Below, one piece after another: positions 1-9,064 of a stretch of DNA of 64,000 nucleotides. The DNA is from Microbacterium sp. Nx66 (GTDB lineage Bacteria > Actinomycetota > Actinomycetes > Actinomycetales > Microbacteriaceae). A program made the position numbers and the translations under genes. The notes under the pieces were generated by a model. The model did not search any database, was not told the DNA's origin, and saw nothing but the letters and a program-made list of their open reading frames with translations. The stretch spans positions 868,001 through 932,000 of the forward strand of contig NZ_LR880474.1 in assembly GCF_904066215.1 (NCBI RefSeq). Direction: 5' to 3'. The number at the start of each line of letters is the position of its first letter. Position 1 is the first letter of the stretch.

Positions 1-27
1 GGAGCGAAAGCGGGGTCTCGGGAGGGG

Positions 28-1188
28 TCAGCGCTTGAGGTTGGTGAGCTCCTGGAGGACCTCGTCGCTGGTGGTGATGATGCGGGCGTTCGCCTGGAAA
101 CCGCGCTGCGCGACGATGAGGTTCGTGAACTCCTGGGAGAGGTCGACGTTCGACATCTCCAGAGCACCGCTGATGATGCCGCCCAGGCCGCCGGTGCCGG
201 GCTGTCCGAGCTCGGCCTGACCCGAGTTGCCGCTCGGACGGAACTGCGACGAGCCGACCTTCTCCAGACCCCCGGGGTTGACGAAGCCGGCGAGCGCGAT
301 GCGGGCCAGCACCTGGGTGTCGCCGTTGCTGAACGTGCCGACGAGGCTGCCGTCGTTCGTCAGGGCGTAGGAGCTCAGCGTGCCGGCCGGCTTGCCGTTC
401 TGCTCCTTGATGGCGATGTCGCTGACGTCGGCGAAACCGGTCACCCCGGACAGGTCGACGGTGACGCCGCCGGACACGATGCTGCCCGCGCCGTTCTGCA
501 CGCCGTCGGTGAAGGTCAGCGCGGTGCTCGCGCCCGCGCCGTCGGTGACGTTCCACCCGGTCGCGCTGCGCGTGAAGGTCAGGCGCAGGGTGGAGGCGGA
601 GCCGTCGGCGCCGTACGTCTTGATGTCGCGCACGAGCGTCTCGCCGACCGGGGCGCCGGAGGGCAGGTTGCCCGTGGCCCGTGCGGTGGTGGTGGCCGCG
701 GCCGGGCTGAGGGCGCCGACCGGGAGGGTGATGTCGCCGATGCCCTGGCCGGGGACGATCGCGCCGTTGCGCGCCGTCCACCCCTGGACGAGCGCGCCGC
801 CGGCGCCGACCAGACGGCCGCTCGCGTCGAAGGTGAAGCCGCCGTTGCGGGTGTACAGCGTCTCGCCACCGGAGCGGACGACGAAGAACCCGTCGCCCGA
901 GATCATCAGGTCGGTGGGAACGCCGGTCGGCTGCGGGGCGCCGCCGGCGAAGTTGGTGCTGATGCCGGCGACCTGCACGCCGAGCCCGACCTGGGCCGGG
1001 TTCTGTCCGCCCGTCGCCTGCTGCGGCAGCATCGAGTTGCGCAGCAGCTGCGAGAGGGAGTCCTGGAACTGCACGGACGAGGCCTTGAAGCCGGTCGTGT
1101 TGACGTTGGCGATGTTGTTGCCCGTGACGTCGAGCATGGTCTGGTGCGAGCGGAGTCCGGAGATTCCGGAGAAGAGGGAACGGAGCAT
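28..1188 (-). CDS. flgE: flagellar hook protein FlgE
   Basis: Structural subunit of the flagellar hook, exported by the flagellar type III apparatus and polymerised under the FlgD cap. The 386-residue product has the N-terminal rod/hook signature (SLFSGISGLRSHQ, then DVTGNNIANVNTTGFK) and the matching C-terminal helix (MSNVDLSQEFTNLI, then QRGFQANARII) that together build the D0 domain; the middle is Gly/Ala/Thr-rich as in hook proteins. It is the last complete gene of the leftward operon, 25 bp after flgD. No flgF or flgG is seen in this operon, so this is the only FlgE/F/G-type protein in the window; its length and its position after flgD favour hook over distal rod. Confidence 0.93.
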   Translation of the reverse strand: MLRSLFSGISGLRSHQTMLDVTGNNIANVNTTGFKASSVQFQDSLSQLLRNSMLPQQATGGQNPAQVGLGVQVAGISTNFAGGAPQPTGVPTDLMISGDGFFVVRSGGETLYTRNGGFTFDASGRLVGAGGALVQGWTARNGAIVPGQGIGDITLPVGALSPAAATTTARATGNLPSGAPVGETLVRDIKTYGADGSASTLRLTFTRSATGWNVTDGAGASTALTFTDGVQNGAGSIVSGGVTVDLSGVTGFADVSDIAIKEQNGKPAGTLSSYALTNDGSLVGTFSNGDTQVLARIALAGFVNPGGLEKVGSSQFRPSGNSGQAELGQPGTGGLGGIISGALEMSNVDLSQEFTNLIVAQRGFQANARIITTSDEVLQELTNLKR

Positions 1189-1213
1189 GGTGATGCCTTT
1201 CTGGGGAGCGGGG

Positions 1214-1672
1214 TCAGGCAGCGGTGCCGGGGACGAGGGAAACGCCGGAGACGGCGTCGAGGGGGATCGACTTCTCTCCGATGGTCACGGTGGGGATGGC
1301 TCCCGCATAGGAGACCGCGGTGACGATGCCCTTCTGGGTGACACCGTCGGCGTCGACGTACTGCGCCTCCTGCCCGAGGAGGGCGGCGGCGGTCTGCCGC
1401 ATGCTGAGCGCGAAGCTCTCGGTGCTCGTCGAGGCGAGCGCCGTCAGCTGCTCCATGGAGGCGAGCTGCGTGGTCTGCGAGATCATCTCGTTCGTGTTCA
1501 TGGGGGAGCTCGGGTCCTGGTTGGTGAGCTGGGTCACGAGCAGCTTGAGGAACACCTCGGAGTCGAGCGTCTTCTTGCGCTCGGTCGCCGGGGTCGTGCT
1601 GCCGGTCTGCACACCGGACGTCGGCGTGGCACCCGGCGGGAGGGTGCCGGTGATGGAGTCGACCGTGGTCAT
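1214..1672 (-). CDS. flgD: flagellar hook capping protein FlgD
   Basis: Hook-assembly scaffold. The 152-residue protein contains the family core (LDSEVFLKLLVTQLTNQDP, then NEMISQTTQLASMEQL) at about residues 38-78. It is short for the family: after the core there is only a small beta-rich tail and no full C-terminal FlgD Ig-like domain. It sits 14 bp after fliK and 25 bp before flgE, the usual hook-gene order. Confidence 0.92.
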   Translation of the reverse strand: MTTVDSITGTLPPGATPTSGVQTGSTTPATERKKTLDSEVFLKLLVTQLTNQDPSSPMNTNEMISQTTQLASMEQLTALASTSTESFALSMRQTAAALLGQEAQYVDADGVTQKGIVTAVSYAGAIPTVTIGEKSIPLDAVSGVSLVPGTAA

Positions 1673-1686
1673 GGGGTCCTCTCTGG

Positions 1687-3051
1687 TCAGGCGTAGACGT
1701 CGATGCCGCCGAGCGGAGCGACGGGCGGTGCGGGAGGGGGCGGGGGTGGAACTTCTGCCGGCGTCGGCGGGACGGCGGAGGCGCGCGCGGTCGCCTGGTG
1801 CCGTTGGGCATCGGCGCCGCCGTTCCCGGTCTGACCGCCCGTCCCTCCGTGCTGCGGCGAGGAGGGCGAGCCGTCCGACGTGGTGAGGCTGAGGGTCGCC
1901 TGCGGAGCGGCGATCGCGAGATCACGGCGGAGGTCGCCGAGGATGGCGCGCAGCGCGTCCCGCCCGAGCTCGCCGGGGGCGTGCAGCTCGATGCGGATCG
2001 TGGACCCGGCGATGAGGGCGCGCACGGTCACGGGGCCGAGGTTCTCCGGCGAGACGGTCAGCGTGATCCGGTGATCTCCGTCCGGGGCCTGGGCGAGGGA
2101 CACCACGGGGGCCGCCACCTGCGGGAGGAGAGCCGGGCGGGCCGGCGCGGCGACCGCGCTCGGCGGTGCCGCGGGGGCGAGAGCGGTGGCGACGACCGGG
2201 CTCGGGGCGGCAGCGGACCCCGCGGCCACGGGATCGACGCTCGGCGGGGCCGCGGCCGGCGGGGCGACCGATGCGGGGATCGAGGGTGCCGCCGGTACCG
2301 GGACCGCGTCGTCGGCGGTCGTCGCCTCTGCAGCGGAGGTCGAGGGCACGGTCGACGTGCGAGCCGGCGCGGCTGCGGAGACTCGGGGCAGGGAGAGGTC
2401 GGTTCCGGTGGCCGTCCCGTTCCCGACGGCGGTGCCGGGGGGCGCGACTTCTCCGGTCTCTCGACCCGGGGTGGGGGGCCGCAGGCCCGGTCGGACGGTC
2501 GCCGGGTCCGGAGACGGTGCGGAGGGCGGCACCGACGTCGGGAGGAGCGGGACCGCCACGGCGTCCCTGGCGTCGGACGGCGAGGCGGAGGAGGGGGTAC
2601 CCACGGTCTCCCCGGAGGCGGGCGTCGCCGCCGCGCCCGCCGTGCCCTCGCCGGGTACGAGGAGGGCATCCTGCCCGGCGGCGGACGGGAGGCGCGGAGG
2701 CGAGACCGCCATGGGTGTCTCCGTCGTCGCGGGAGGTGCGTCCGATTCGGCGGAGAGGGTTGTCACGAGTGGCGCGCCGGCACCCGCGGGCGTCGGCGGG
2801 GCGGGGAGCACCGGCGAGACGGTCGCGGCGCCCTCGACCGGAACGGCGGCCGCAGGCTCGGCCTCGGTCGTGGTCTCCGCGGCGCTGCCGGGGTCGTCGG
2901 TCGCACCGGGACCGGGGGCCGCCGTCTCCCGCACCGCATCGCGCACAGCCTCGGCGAACGCGGTCGCACCGGGCGAGCCGGCGCGTGCGGCTGCGGCGGA
3001 GGGACGCACGGGGCGGGCATCCAGGGCGGTGAGGAGGTCGAGCGCGGTCAT
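1687..3051 (-). CDS. fliK: flagellar hook-length control protein FliK
   Basis: Secreted ruler that sets hook length and triggers the export switch. The start is ATG at 3051, which overlaps the fliJ stop by 4 bp and gives 454 residues. The N-terminal three quarters are low-complexity Ala/Pro/Thr/Val, as expected for an extended ruler. The C-terminal hook domain is visible as ITLTVSPENLGPVTVRALI followed by IRIELHAPGELGRDALRAIL. The extreme tail is Pro/Gly-rich. Long frames on the opposite strand here are composition shadows. Confidence 0.88.
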   Translation of the reverse strand: MTALDLLTALDARPVRPSAAAARAGSPGATAFAEAVRDAVRETAAPGPGATDDPGSAAETTTEAEPAAAVPVEGAATVSPVLPAPPTPAGAGAPLVTTLSAESDAPPATTETPMAVSPPRLPSAAGQDALLVPGEGTAGAAATPASGETVGTPSSASPSDARDAVAVPLLPTSVPPSAPSPDPATVRPGLRPPTPGRETGEVAPPGTAVGNGTATGTDLSLPRVSAAAPARTSTVPSTSAAEATTADDAVPVPAAPSIPASVAPPAAAPPSVDPVAAGSAAAPSPVVATALAPAAPPSAVAAPARPALLPQVAAPVVSLAQAPDGDHRITLTVSPENLGPVTVRALIAGSTIRIELHAPGELGRDALRAILGDLRRDLAIAAPQATLSLTTSDGSPSSPQHGGTGGQTGNGGADAQRHQATARASAVPPTPAEVPPPPPPAPPVAPLGGIDVYA

Positions 3052-3470
3052 GCCGTCTCCTCCGTCCGCGAGCGCGCGGCGATCTCGTCGAGCTCCGCCT
3101 GCTCGGCGTGCAGGTCGGCCGTCCGCATGGCTACCGCGTGGTTGTCCGCGAGTCGTTCGAGGCCGCGGAGCGTGCGCCGGGCGTCCGCGTGCGCGGATCG
3201 CGCCTCCGCGACCGTCTCCTGCTGGAGGTCGGCCAGCGCGGTGAGGTCGGCGAGCAGCGCCCGCCCGGAGACCCGGGCCGCGGCGAGCGCAGCGAGGGTG
3301 CGCACGTCGACGGCCTCCGTGTCGGTACCGGCCAGGTGTGCGCGCAGGGCCCGGTCCCTGGCCTCGGTGTGCTGCGCGTCGATGACCGCGCGCGAGAGGC
3401 GCTGCGCGGCGGCGCGCTCCTGGATCTCCCGCACGCGCAGGAGACCGGCGAGAGAGAACCCTCTGCTCAT
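3048..3470 (-). CDS. fliJ: flagellar export protein FliJ
   Basis: Coiled-coil stalk/chaperone of the flagellar export ATPase. The 140-residue protein is almost entirely helical with charged heptads (residues about 8-130) and begins MSRGFSLAGLLRVREIQE, a FliJ-like N-terminus. Sequence identity in this family is weak, so the call leans on size, coiled coil and position: 4-bp overlaps with fliI upstream and fliK downstream. Confidence 0.8.
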   Translation of the reverse strand: MSRGFSLAGLLRVREIQERAAAQRLSRAVIDAQHTEARDRALRAHLAGTDTEAVDVRTLAALAAARVSGRALLADLTALADLQQETVAEARSAHADARRTLRGLERLADNHAVAMRTADLHAEQAELDEIAARSRTEETA

Positions 3471-4759
3471 GACACCCCCTCGAAGGCGGAGACGAGGCCG
3501 TCCAGCCGCGTCCAGGACTCCTCGATCGCGCTCGTCTCGTCGAGCGGCTGGGTGAGGAAGGCCGAGATGGCGCGCTCGTGTGCGATCGCCGCGTCGATGC
3601 GGGCATCGGCACCGGCGTGGTAGGCGCCGATGTCGATGAGGTCGTTCGCCCGGCGTCGGGCCGCGAGCACGGCGCGGAGGGTGGCCGCCTGTGCACGGCG
3701 CTCCGGACTCGTGATCTTGCCGGCCACGCGGGACACGGACCCGAGGACATCGATCGCGGGGTGGTGGCCGGCGAGGGCGAGCGCGCGATCCAGCACGACG
3801 TGGCCGTCGAGGATGGAGCGGACCGTGTCGGCGATGGGCTCGTTGTGATCGTCGCCGTCGACGAGCACGGTGTAGATGCCGGTGATGGACCCGGCGCGGT
3901 CGGTGCCGGCGCGCTCCAGCAACCCGGCGAGGAGGGAGAAGGTGGACGGCGGGTAGCCGCGGGTGGCCGGCGGCTCACCCGCGGAGAGCCCGATCTCGCG
4001 CTGGGCCATCGCGACCCGGGTCAGCGAGTCCATCATGAGGATCGCGTGGGCGCCCTCGTCACGGAAGGCTTCCGCGATCCGGGTGGCGGTGAACGCGGCA
4101 CGGATGCGGGCCATGGCCGGCTGATCCGAGGTCGAGACGATGACGACGGACCGGGCGAGTCCCTCCGGCCCCAGATCGTCCTCGATGAACTCCCGCACCT
4201 CGCGACCGCGCTCGCCGACGAGGGCGATCACGGTGACCTCGGCCTCGGTGCCGCGGGCGATCATCGACAGCAGCGACGACTTCCCGACCCCTGACCCCGC
4301 GAACAGGCCGACGCGCTGTCCGCGGCCGACGCTGACGAGGGTGTCGAGGGCGCGCACGCCGAGGGGGAGCGCGGTGTCGATGCGGTCGCGCTCCATGATC
4401 GAGGGGGTGTCGTGATCCAGACTCACGTGCGGTGCCGCGAGCGGACCCTTGCCGTCGATGGGGCGTCCGAGCCCGTCCAGGACCCGGCCGAGCAGCGCCG
4501 ATCCGGTGGGAACCCGCACCGGGCCGCCGCGGCCGCGCACGGGGGCGCCGACGGTGAGCCCAGCGACCGAGGCGAGCGGCATGCAGCGCAGCCCGTCCTC
4601 CCCGGTCGCGACGACCTCGGCGTCGATGCCGTCGAGCGTCACCACGTCCCCCACGGCGCCGTCGAGCCCGCGGACCTGCACGCTGAGGCCGCGGACCTGC
4701 GAGACCTCGCCGATCCGTTCCGGACGCGCCGCCTCGAGCACCGTCGTCCAGGCGCTCAC
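3467..4759 (-). CDS. fliI: flagellum-specific ATPase FliI
   Basis: Hexameric ATPase that energises flagellar protein export, related to F1 beta. The 430-residue product has the Walker A motif GLFAGSGVGKSSLL at about residues 152-165, the Walker B region HAILMMDSLTRVA, and the conserved segment ATRGYPPSTFSLLAGLLERAG typical of FliI/YscN. It overlaps fliH upstream and fliJ downstream by 4 bp each, so the export sub-complex H-I-J is translationally coupled. Confidence 0.96.
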   Translation of the reverse strand: MSAWTTVLEAARPERIGEVSQVRGLSVQVRGLDGAVGDVVTLDGIDAEVVATGEDGLRCMPLASVAGLTVGAPVRGRGGPVRVPTGSALLGRVLDGLGRPIDGKGPLAAPHVSLDHDTPSIMERDRIDTALPLGVRALDTLVSVGRGQRVGLFAGSGVGKSSLLSMIARGTEAEVTVIALVGERGREVREFIEDDLGPEGLARSVVIVSTSDQPAMARIRAAFTATRIAEAFRDEGAHAILMMDSLTRVAMAQREIGLSAGEPPATRGYPPSTFSLLAGLLERAGTDRAGSITGIYTVLVDGDDHNEPIADTVRSILDGHVVLDRALALAGHHPAIDVLGSVSRVAGKITSPERRAQAATLRAVLAARRRANDLIDIGAYHAGADARIDAAIAHERAISAFLTQPLDETSAIEESWTRLDGLVSAFEGVS

Positions 4760-5364
4760 GGCGCGGCCTCCGCGACCGCGCGGCGCGCCCGGTCGAGGGC
4801 GGTCCCCACCCTGGCGTCGATGACACCGTGCTCCAGCACGGCCACGGCGTCGCCGCGGGTGAGGGTCTCGTCGGGCACCAGCGTGAGTCCGGAGATGTCG
4901 TCGCCGGCCTCCGCGGAGAGGACGCGGAGGTCGTCCGGGTGCAGACGGAGGCGACGTACGGCGGCCGCATCGGTCGCGCTCAGGGCGCGGCGGGCCGCGG
5001 CGGCGGCCGACGCTCCTGCGTCGCTCAGCTCCGCGGCGATGATCAGCTCCGCGAGGTCGATCGCATGGGAGTGCACCTGGCTCGTCGCAGCGGACTCCAG
5101 CTCCGCCTCTCGGGCGGCGAGGGACCGCGCGGCGGCGTGCAGGGCGGCGACGGCGGCGGCGACGTCCGCGGCGCGGGCGCGCTCCCGTTCGGCCAGCTCG
5201 GCCTCGGCGACGCGACGGGCGGCGTCGGCGTCGGCCGCGCCCGCCCGGAAGCCCGCGGCGTGTCCCTCCGCGTACCCGCGGCGGCGGGCGCGCTCCTGTT
5301 CCGTACGGTGGTCGGAGCCGCCGAGCCGGGGGAAGGCAGCGGGGGCGAAGGCGTCAGTAGACAT
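4756..5364 (-). CDS. fliH: flagellar assembly protein FliH
   Basis: Negative regulator and stator-like partner of FliI. The preferred start is the ATG at 5364 (MSTDAFAPAAF), 11 bp inside the end of fliG, giving 202 residues; a frame open further upstream lies within fliG and is not needed. It has the glycine-containing RRRGYAEGHAAGFRAG segment, then a long Ala/Glu/Arg helix and a C-terminal region with the DLRVLSAEAGDD and HGVIDARVGTALDRA motifs typical of FliH/YscL. Confidence 0.85.
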   Translation of the reverse strand: MSTDAFAPAAFPRLGGSDHRTEQERARRRGYAEGHAAGFRAGAADADAARRVAEAELAERERARAADVAAAVAALHAAARSLAAREAELESAATSQVHSHAIDLAELIIAAELSDAGASAAAAARRALSATDAAAVRRLRLHPDDLRVLSAEAGDDISGLTLVPDETLTRGDAVAVLEHGVIDARVGTALDRARRAVAEAAP

Positions 5365-6358
5365 ATTCGTCCTCGTCCGCCCGCTGCACGGTGATGTCTC
5401 CCGCGGCCTCCAGGGCACGGATCGTCCGGACGATCTCGGCCCGCGCCTCCTCGACCTGGGAGACGCGCACCGGGCCCAGCGTCCGGGCCTCCTCGTCGAG
5501 GTTCTCGCGGTTGCGCTCGGACACGTTGCGGCGGATGAGGTCGACGATCGGCTGCTGCGCCCCCTTGAGGGCGAGAGCCAGGGAGCGGATGTCCATGCCC
5601 CGCAGCACGCGCTGGGTGTCCCGGTCGTCGAGCTTGACGATGTCCGCGAACGTGAACATGCGCGAGCGGATGTCCTCGGCGAGGGCGCTGTCGCGGTCCT
5701 CGATGCTGGCCAGCAGCGCCTTCTCGATCGTCGCTCCCGACCGCCCGATGATCTCCACGAGCGGCTCGACGCCGCCGAGCACCTCGGGACTGTCCCGCGA
5801 GGCGAGGCTGCCGGTCCGGGCCTTGAGGGCGTCGGCGACGATGACGATGGCCTCCTGCGAGGCGGTGCCCATGGTGGCGATGGCCTGGGCGACGTCGGTC
5901 CGCGCCGGATCGGGCAGCGCGGCGAGGACGGCGGCGGCCTGTTCGGCGGGGAGATGGGCGAGCACCAGGGCGACGGTCTGCGGCAGCTCGCCGTCGAGGA
6001 GCGTGGCGAGGTGGGCGGCGTCGGCGGAGGCGAGGAAGTCGAACGACGCGCTCATCGACGTCGAGCCGACCCGGCCGAGCACGGCTGCCGCCCGCTCGGA
6101 GCCGAACGAGGCCTCCAGCAGACCTGCGGCGATGTCGCGTCCGCCGCGCGCCGGCGGGAGGTGCCCCGCGGCGATGCGATGGAACTGCCCCAGCGCCTGG
6201 ACCGTGGTCTCCGCGTCGAGATCCTGCAGCCCGATGATCTCGGCGGCGACGGCCTCGGCCTCCGCCTCGGAGAGGTGCTTCATGACCTCGACGGCCTGCG
6301 CGCGGTCGAGGTTCATCAGGACGATCGCGGCCGTCTGCCGATCCGTCAGTCCGCTCAT
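5354..6358 (-). CDS. fliG: flagellar motor switch protein FliG
   Basis: C-ring protein that couples MotA/B stators to rotation. The 334-residue product is full length and starts MSGLTDRQTAAIVLMNLDRAQAVEVMKHLSE. The middle domain carries LVLAHLPAEQAAAVLAALP (EHPQ-equivalent region), and the C-terminal torque domain has the charged helix around MFTFADIVKLDDRDTQRVLRGMD. Its ATG overlaps the fliF stop by 4 bp. Confidence 0.95.
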   Translation of the reverse strand: MSGLTDRQTAAIVLMNLDRAQAVEVMKHLSEAEAEAVAAEIIGLQDLDAETTVQALGQFHRIAAGHLPPARGGRDIAAGLLEASFGSERAAAVLGRVGSTSMSASFDFLASADAAHLATLLDGELPQTVALVLAHLPAEQAAAVLAALPDPARTDVAQAIATMGTASQEAIVIVADALKARTGSLASRDSPEVLGGVEPLVEIIGRSGATIEKALLASIEDRDSALAEDIRSRMFTFADIVKLDDRDTQRVLRGMDIRSLALALKGAQQPIVDLIRRNVSERNRENLDEEARTLGPVRVSQVEEARAEIVRTIRALEAAGDITVQRADEDEYVY

Positions 6359-7977
6359 ACCCGCGACCTGTCGTCGATGAGGGTGCGCAGCAGCTCCGCG
6401 GTGCGCTGCGGATCCTGACGGGTGAGCGCGGCGATCTCGGCGCGGCGGCGCTCGAGGCTGATCTGCGTGGGCTCGGGTTCGGGATCCGGGTCGAGGTCGG
6501 GTACCGGCTCGAGGAAGGCGAGCGGCGTGGTCGGCGCCTCCAGCACGGCCGTCGGCGCGTCCGCCGAGAGCGCGGACAGCTCGACAGGACGATCGCCGAA
6601 GAGCTGGTCGAACTCCTCCACGCCGCGTGCCTTCCGCCGGGAGCGGATGATGAGGGCGGCGATCGCGGCGATGAGCGGGATGGCGATGGCGGCCGCGATG
6701 ATGACGGTGTTCAGGAGGGCGGCCTGACGGGCACCCTCTTCGGCCTCCTTCGCCGCCTGCAGCGCGGCCTGCGCGGCCTCGGCATCGGTCTGGCTGAAGG
6801 CGACGAGTTCGACGGCGAGCTCGTCGCCGCGGGTGCGGTCGATGCCGGCGGCGGTGGCCACGAGGTCGCTGAGCTGGGCGGAGCTGAGGTCGCCCCCGGC
6901 CCCGGCGTCCACGGCGACCGACACGGACTGCCGCAGCAGGGTGCCGGCGGGAGTGGAGGTGCTCTCCGTGGCCTTGTTGACGGCGTTGGTGCGCGTCTCC
7001 TCGGTGTTCGTGTAGGTGCCGTCGCCGTTCCCGTTCGGCACGGCGATGTTGTCCGGACCCAGGACACCGGCTTCGGAGGTCGATCCGTTGCTGTTCTGCT
7101 CACGGACCTCCTCGGTGAGCGGGGGAGCGCCCTCGGCCGGGGTGTAGGTCTCCTCGACGCGTTCGTTCACCGAGCGGTCGATCTCGGCGACGACGGTCAC
7201 GGTCGCATTCCCCGGGCCGACCACGGTGTCGAGCATCTGCTGCACGCTCGCGGCCACGCGGGCCTCGTAGTCGCTCGCCTGCTGATCGAGTCCGCCGGTG
7301 GCCCCGCCGCCCACGGTCGAGAGCGTGCGCCCGGTCTGATCGACCACGGCGACATTCTCCGGCTTCATGCCGCTGACGGCCGCCGAGGTGAGGTGCACGA
7401 TGGCCTCGACCTGCTTCTGGTCGAGCGTCGTGCGTCCGGCGGTCTCCACGAACACGGAGGCGGTCGCATCGACGGTCTCCGACACGAAGACGCTCTCCTC
7501 CGGGATGGCGAGCTGCACCGAGGCCGCGGAGACGCCGTCGATGGCGGAGATCGTCGCGGCGAGCTCGCCCTCGATCGCGCGCTTGTAGGTGACCGACTGC
7601 TGGAACTCGCTCGTGGTGACACCCATGTCGTCCAGCAGCGAGTACCCGGCCGATCCGGCGCTCGGCAGCCCGGCGGAGGCGGCGGCGAGCCGCTGGTCGT
7701 ACACGTCCTTCTCGGGGACGAGCACCGTGGCGCCGCCGTCGGCGAGCTCGTAGGGCACGGAGGCGGAGCGCAGCTGCTCCACCACGGCGTTCGCGTCCGA
7801 GGCGTTCAATCCCGAGAACAGTGGGGTGTAGGTGGGGCGGCTGAGCCAGCTGGACAGCGCGATGATGCCGAGCGCGAGCACCGCGATGCCGATGATGGCG
7901 ATGGTCCGCTGCGCGAGCGAGAATCCGGCGACCACCCGCCGCATCCGCTGGAACGCCCCGGTCACTGCCGGGGGCAT
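6355..7977 (-). CDS. fliF: flagellar MS-ring protein FliF
   Basis: Forms the membrane-embedded MS ring. The 540-residue protein has a first membrane helix at about residues 25-44, the YscJ-like ring-building motif (PTYTPLFSGLNASDANAVVEQL then LPSAGSAGYSLLDD), a variable Gly/Thr/Asn-rich loop, a second membrane helix near residues 430-455 and a charged cytoplasmic tail that binds FliG. The stop overlaps the FliG start by 4 bp; the first base abuts the end of fliE. Confidence 0.95.
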   Translation of the reverse strand: MPPAVTGAFQRMRRVVAGFSLAQRTIAIIGIAVLALGIIALSSWLSRPTYTPLFSGLNASDANAVVEQLRSASVPYELADGGATVLVPEKDVYDQRLAAASAGLPSAGSAGYSLLDDMGVTTSEFQQSVTYKRAIEGELAATISAIDGVSAASVQLAIPEESVFVSETVDATASVFVETAGRTTLDQKQVEAIVHLTSAAVSGMKPENVAVVDQTGRTLSTVGGGATGGLDQQASDYEARVAASVQQMLDTVVGPGNATVTVVAEIDRSVNERVEETYTPAEGAPPLTEEVREQNSNGSTSEAGVLGPDNIAVPNGNGDGTYTNTEETRTNAVNKATESTSTPAGTLLRQSVSVAVDAGAGGDLSSAQLSDLVATAAGIDRTRGDELAVELVAFSQTDAEAAQAALQAAKEAEEGARQAALLNTVIIAAAIAIPLIAAIAALIIRSRRKARGVEEFDQLFGDRPVELSALSADAPTAVLEAPTTPLAFLEPVPDLDPDPEPEPTQISLERRRAEIAALTRQDPQRTAELLRTLIDDRSRV

Positions 7978-8282
7978 CAGGCCTGCATCCGCATGATCTC
8001 GTTGAACGCGTCGACGCCCTTGTTGCGGACGGCGGCGACGAGTTCGAGGGTGACGGCGGCGCGCGAGGACGCGATCATCGCCGCATGGATGTCGTCGAGG
8101 TCCCCGGTCACGGCCGCGACCTTGAGGGTGTCGGACTCGGACTGCAGCGAGCGCAGTTCGTCGATCGCTCCGGTGACGCTGTTCGCGAAGGCCGTGTCGT
8201 CGCCCGTCTTCGCGCCCGTGACGGGCGAGGTGGTCATGCCGAGGGACGAGGCGACGGCCTCGATGCCGGCCACGGCGCTCAC
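7977..8282 (-). CDS. fliE: flagellar hook-basal body complex protein FliE
   Basis: MS-ring/rod junction protein. The GTG start at 8282 overlaps the flgC stop by 4 bp (GTGA) and gives 101 residues, the normal family length. The C-terminal half has the FliE pattern AAVTGDLDDIHAAMIASSR followed by VTLELVAAVRNKGVDAFNEIMRMQ. An upstream extension of the frame lies antisense-like inside flgC coding sequence and is rejected. Confidence 0.92.
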   Translation of the reverse strand: MSAVAGIEAVASSLGMTTSPVTGAKTGDDTAFANSVTGAIDELRSLQSESDTLKVAAVTGDLDDIHAAMIASSRAAVTLELVAAVRNKGVDAFNEIMRMQA

Positions 8283-8674
8283 GCGTTCCGTCCGATCTGC
8301 AGCGCCGCCTCGTACGAGTTGCGGGCGCGGTCCACGATCGCCGCGCTCGCCTGGTATCCGCGCTGCGCGAGGATCAGCTGGCTCATCTGGTCTCCCAGGT
8401 CGATGTCGGGGTAGCGCACGTAGCCGTCGGCGTCGGCGAGCGGGTGGTCGGGCTGGTGCACGAGCCGGCCCTCCGCATCGCCCTGGACGGTCCCGGCGAC
8501 GTAGACGCCGGGAGACTGGTCGCTGGTCTGGGCCAGGATGTAGCGTGCCCGGAACGCCGCGCCGTCGGTGGGTGTCGCCGTGTTGATGTTGGCGATGTTG
8601 TCGCTGATGGCGTCGAGCCACTTCCGGTGCACGGTCAGCCCCGTGCCGGCGATCCCGATGGCGTCGAAGGTCAT
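8279..8674 (-). CDS. flgC: flagellar basal-body rod protein FlgC
   Basis: Proximal rod subunit, 131 residues. The N-terminus MTFDAIGIAGTGLTVHRKWLD, then ISDNIANINTATP, and the C-terminus LGDQMSQLILAQRGYQASAAI are the rod-protein helices that form D0. It overlaps flgB upstream and fliE downstream by 4 bp. Confidence 0.95.
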   Translation of the reverse strand: MTFDAIGIAGTGLTVHRKWLDAISDNIANINTATPTDGAAFRARYILAQTSDQSPGVYVAGTVQGDAEGRLVHQPDHPLADADGYVRYPDIDLGDQMSQLILAQRGYQASAAIVDRARNSYEAALQIGRNA

Positions 8675-9012
8675 GACGTCCTCATCGCGGTGCGCATCGA
8701 GGAGAACGACCCGTTCACGGCCTGGGTCGCGAACTGGTAGCGCAACATGGTGTCGATGCTGGAGAGGGTCTCGGTGTCGAGGTTCACGTTGTTGCCGTTC
8801 AAGCGCGTCGGCTCGAGCGAGGTCCCGACCGTGGCGGACACGTCCCCGTCGCCGGCGGCGATCGAGTCGGCGAGCGCCGCCTCGAACTGCACACGCTTGG
8901 CGTGGTAGTCGGGGGTGTTGATGTTGGCGATGTTGTCGGCGATGGCTCGCTGGCGCAGCGAGAGGCCGTTCAGCGCACTCGTCAGTGCGGTGATGGTCAC
9001 AGAGTCGAACAC
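8671..9012 (-). CDS. flgB: flagellar basal-body rod protein FlgB
   Basis: Proximal rod subunit and first gene of the large basal-body/hook operon. The 113-residue product starts with GTG at 9012 behind a GGGGAG Shine-Dalgarno. It has the rod motif LRQRAIADNIANINTPDYHAKRVQFE and a C-terminal helix around LRYQFATQAVNGSFSSM. A sigma-28-type promoter lies about 75-100 bp upstream, and the predicted leader begins with a CsrA-like hairpin. Confidence 0.95.
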   Translation of the reverse strand: MFDSVTITALTSALNGLSLRQRAIADNIANINTPDYHAKRVQFEAALADSIAAGDGDVSATVGTSLEPTRLNGNNVNLDTETLSSIDTMLRYQFATQAVNGSFSSMRTAMRTS

Positions 9013-9064
9013 GAACCGGCTCCCCGTGTGTGGGCGAAGTGGCCGTTCCCTGGCCGAGTCTTAC

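Noticed and set aside
1..27. Possible csrA or other gene start after flgE
   Set aside because: Only 27 bases remain to the edge; no start codon with a ribosome site or protein signature can be judged.
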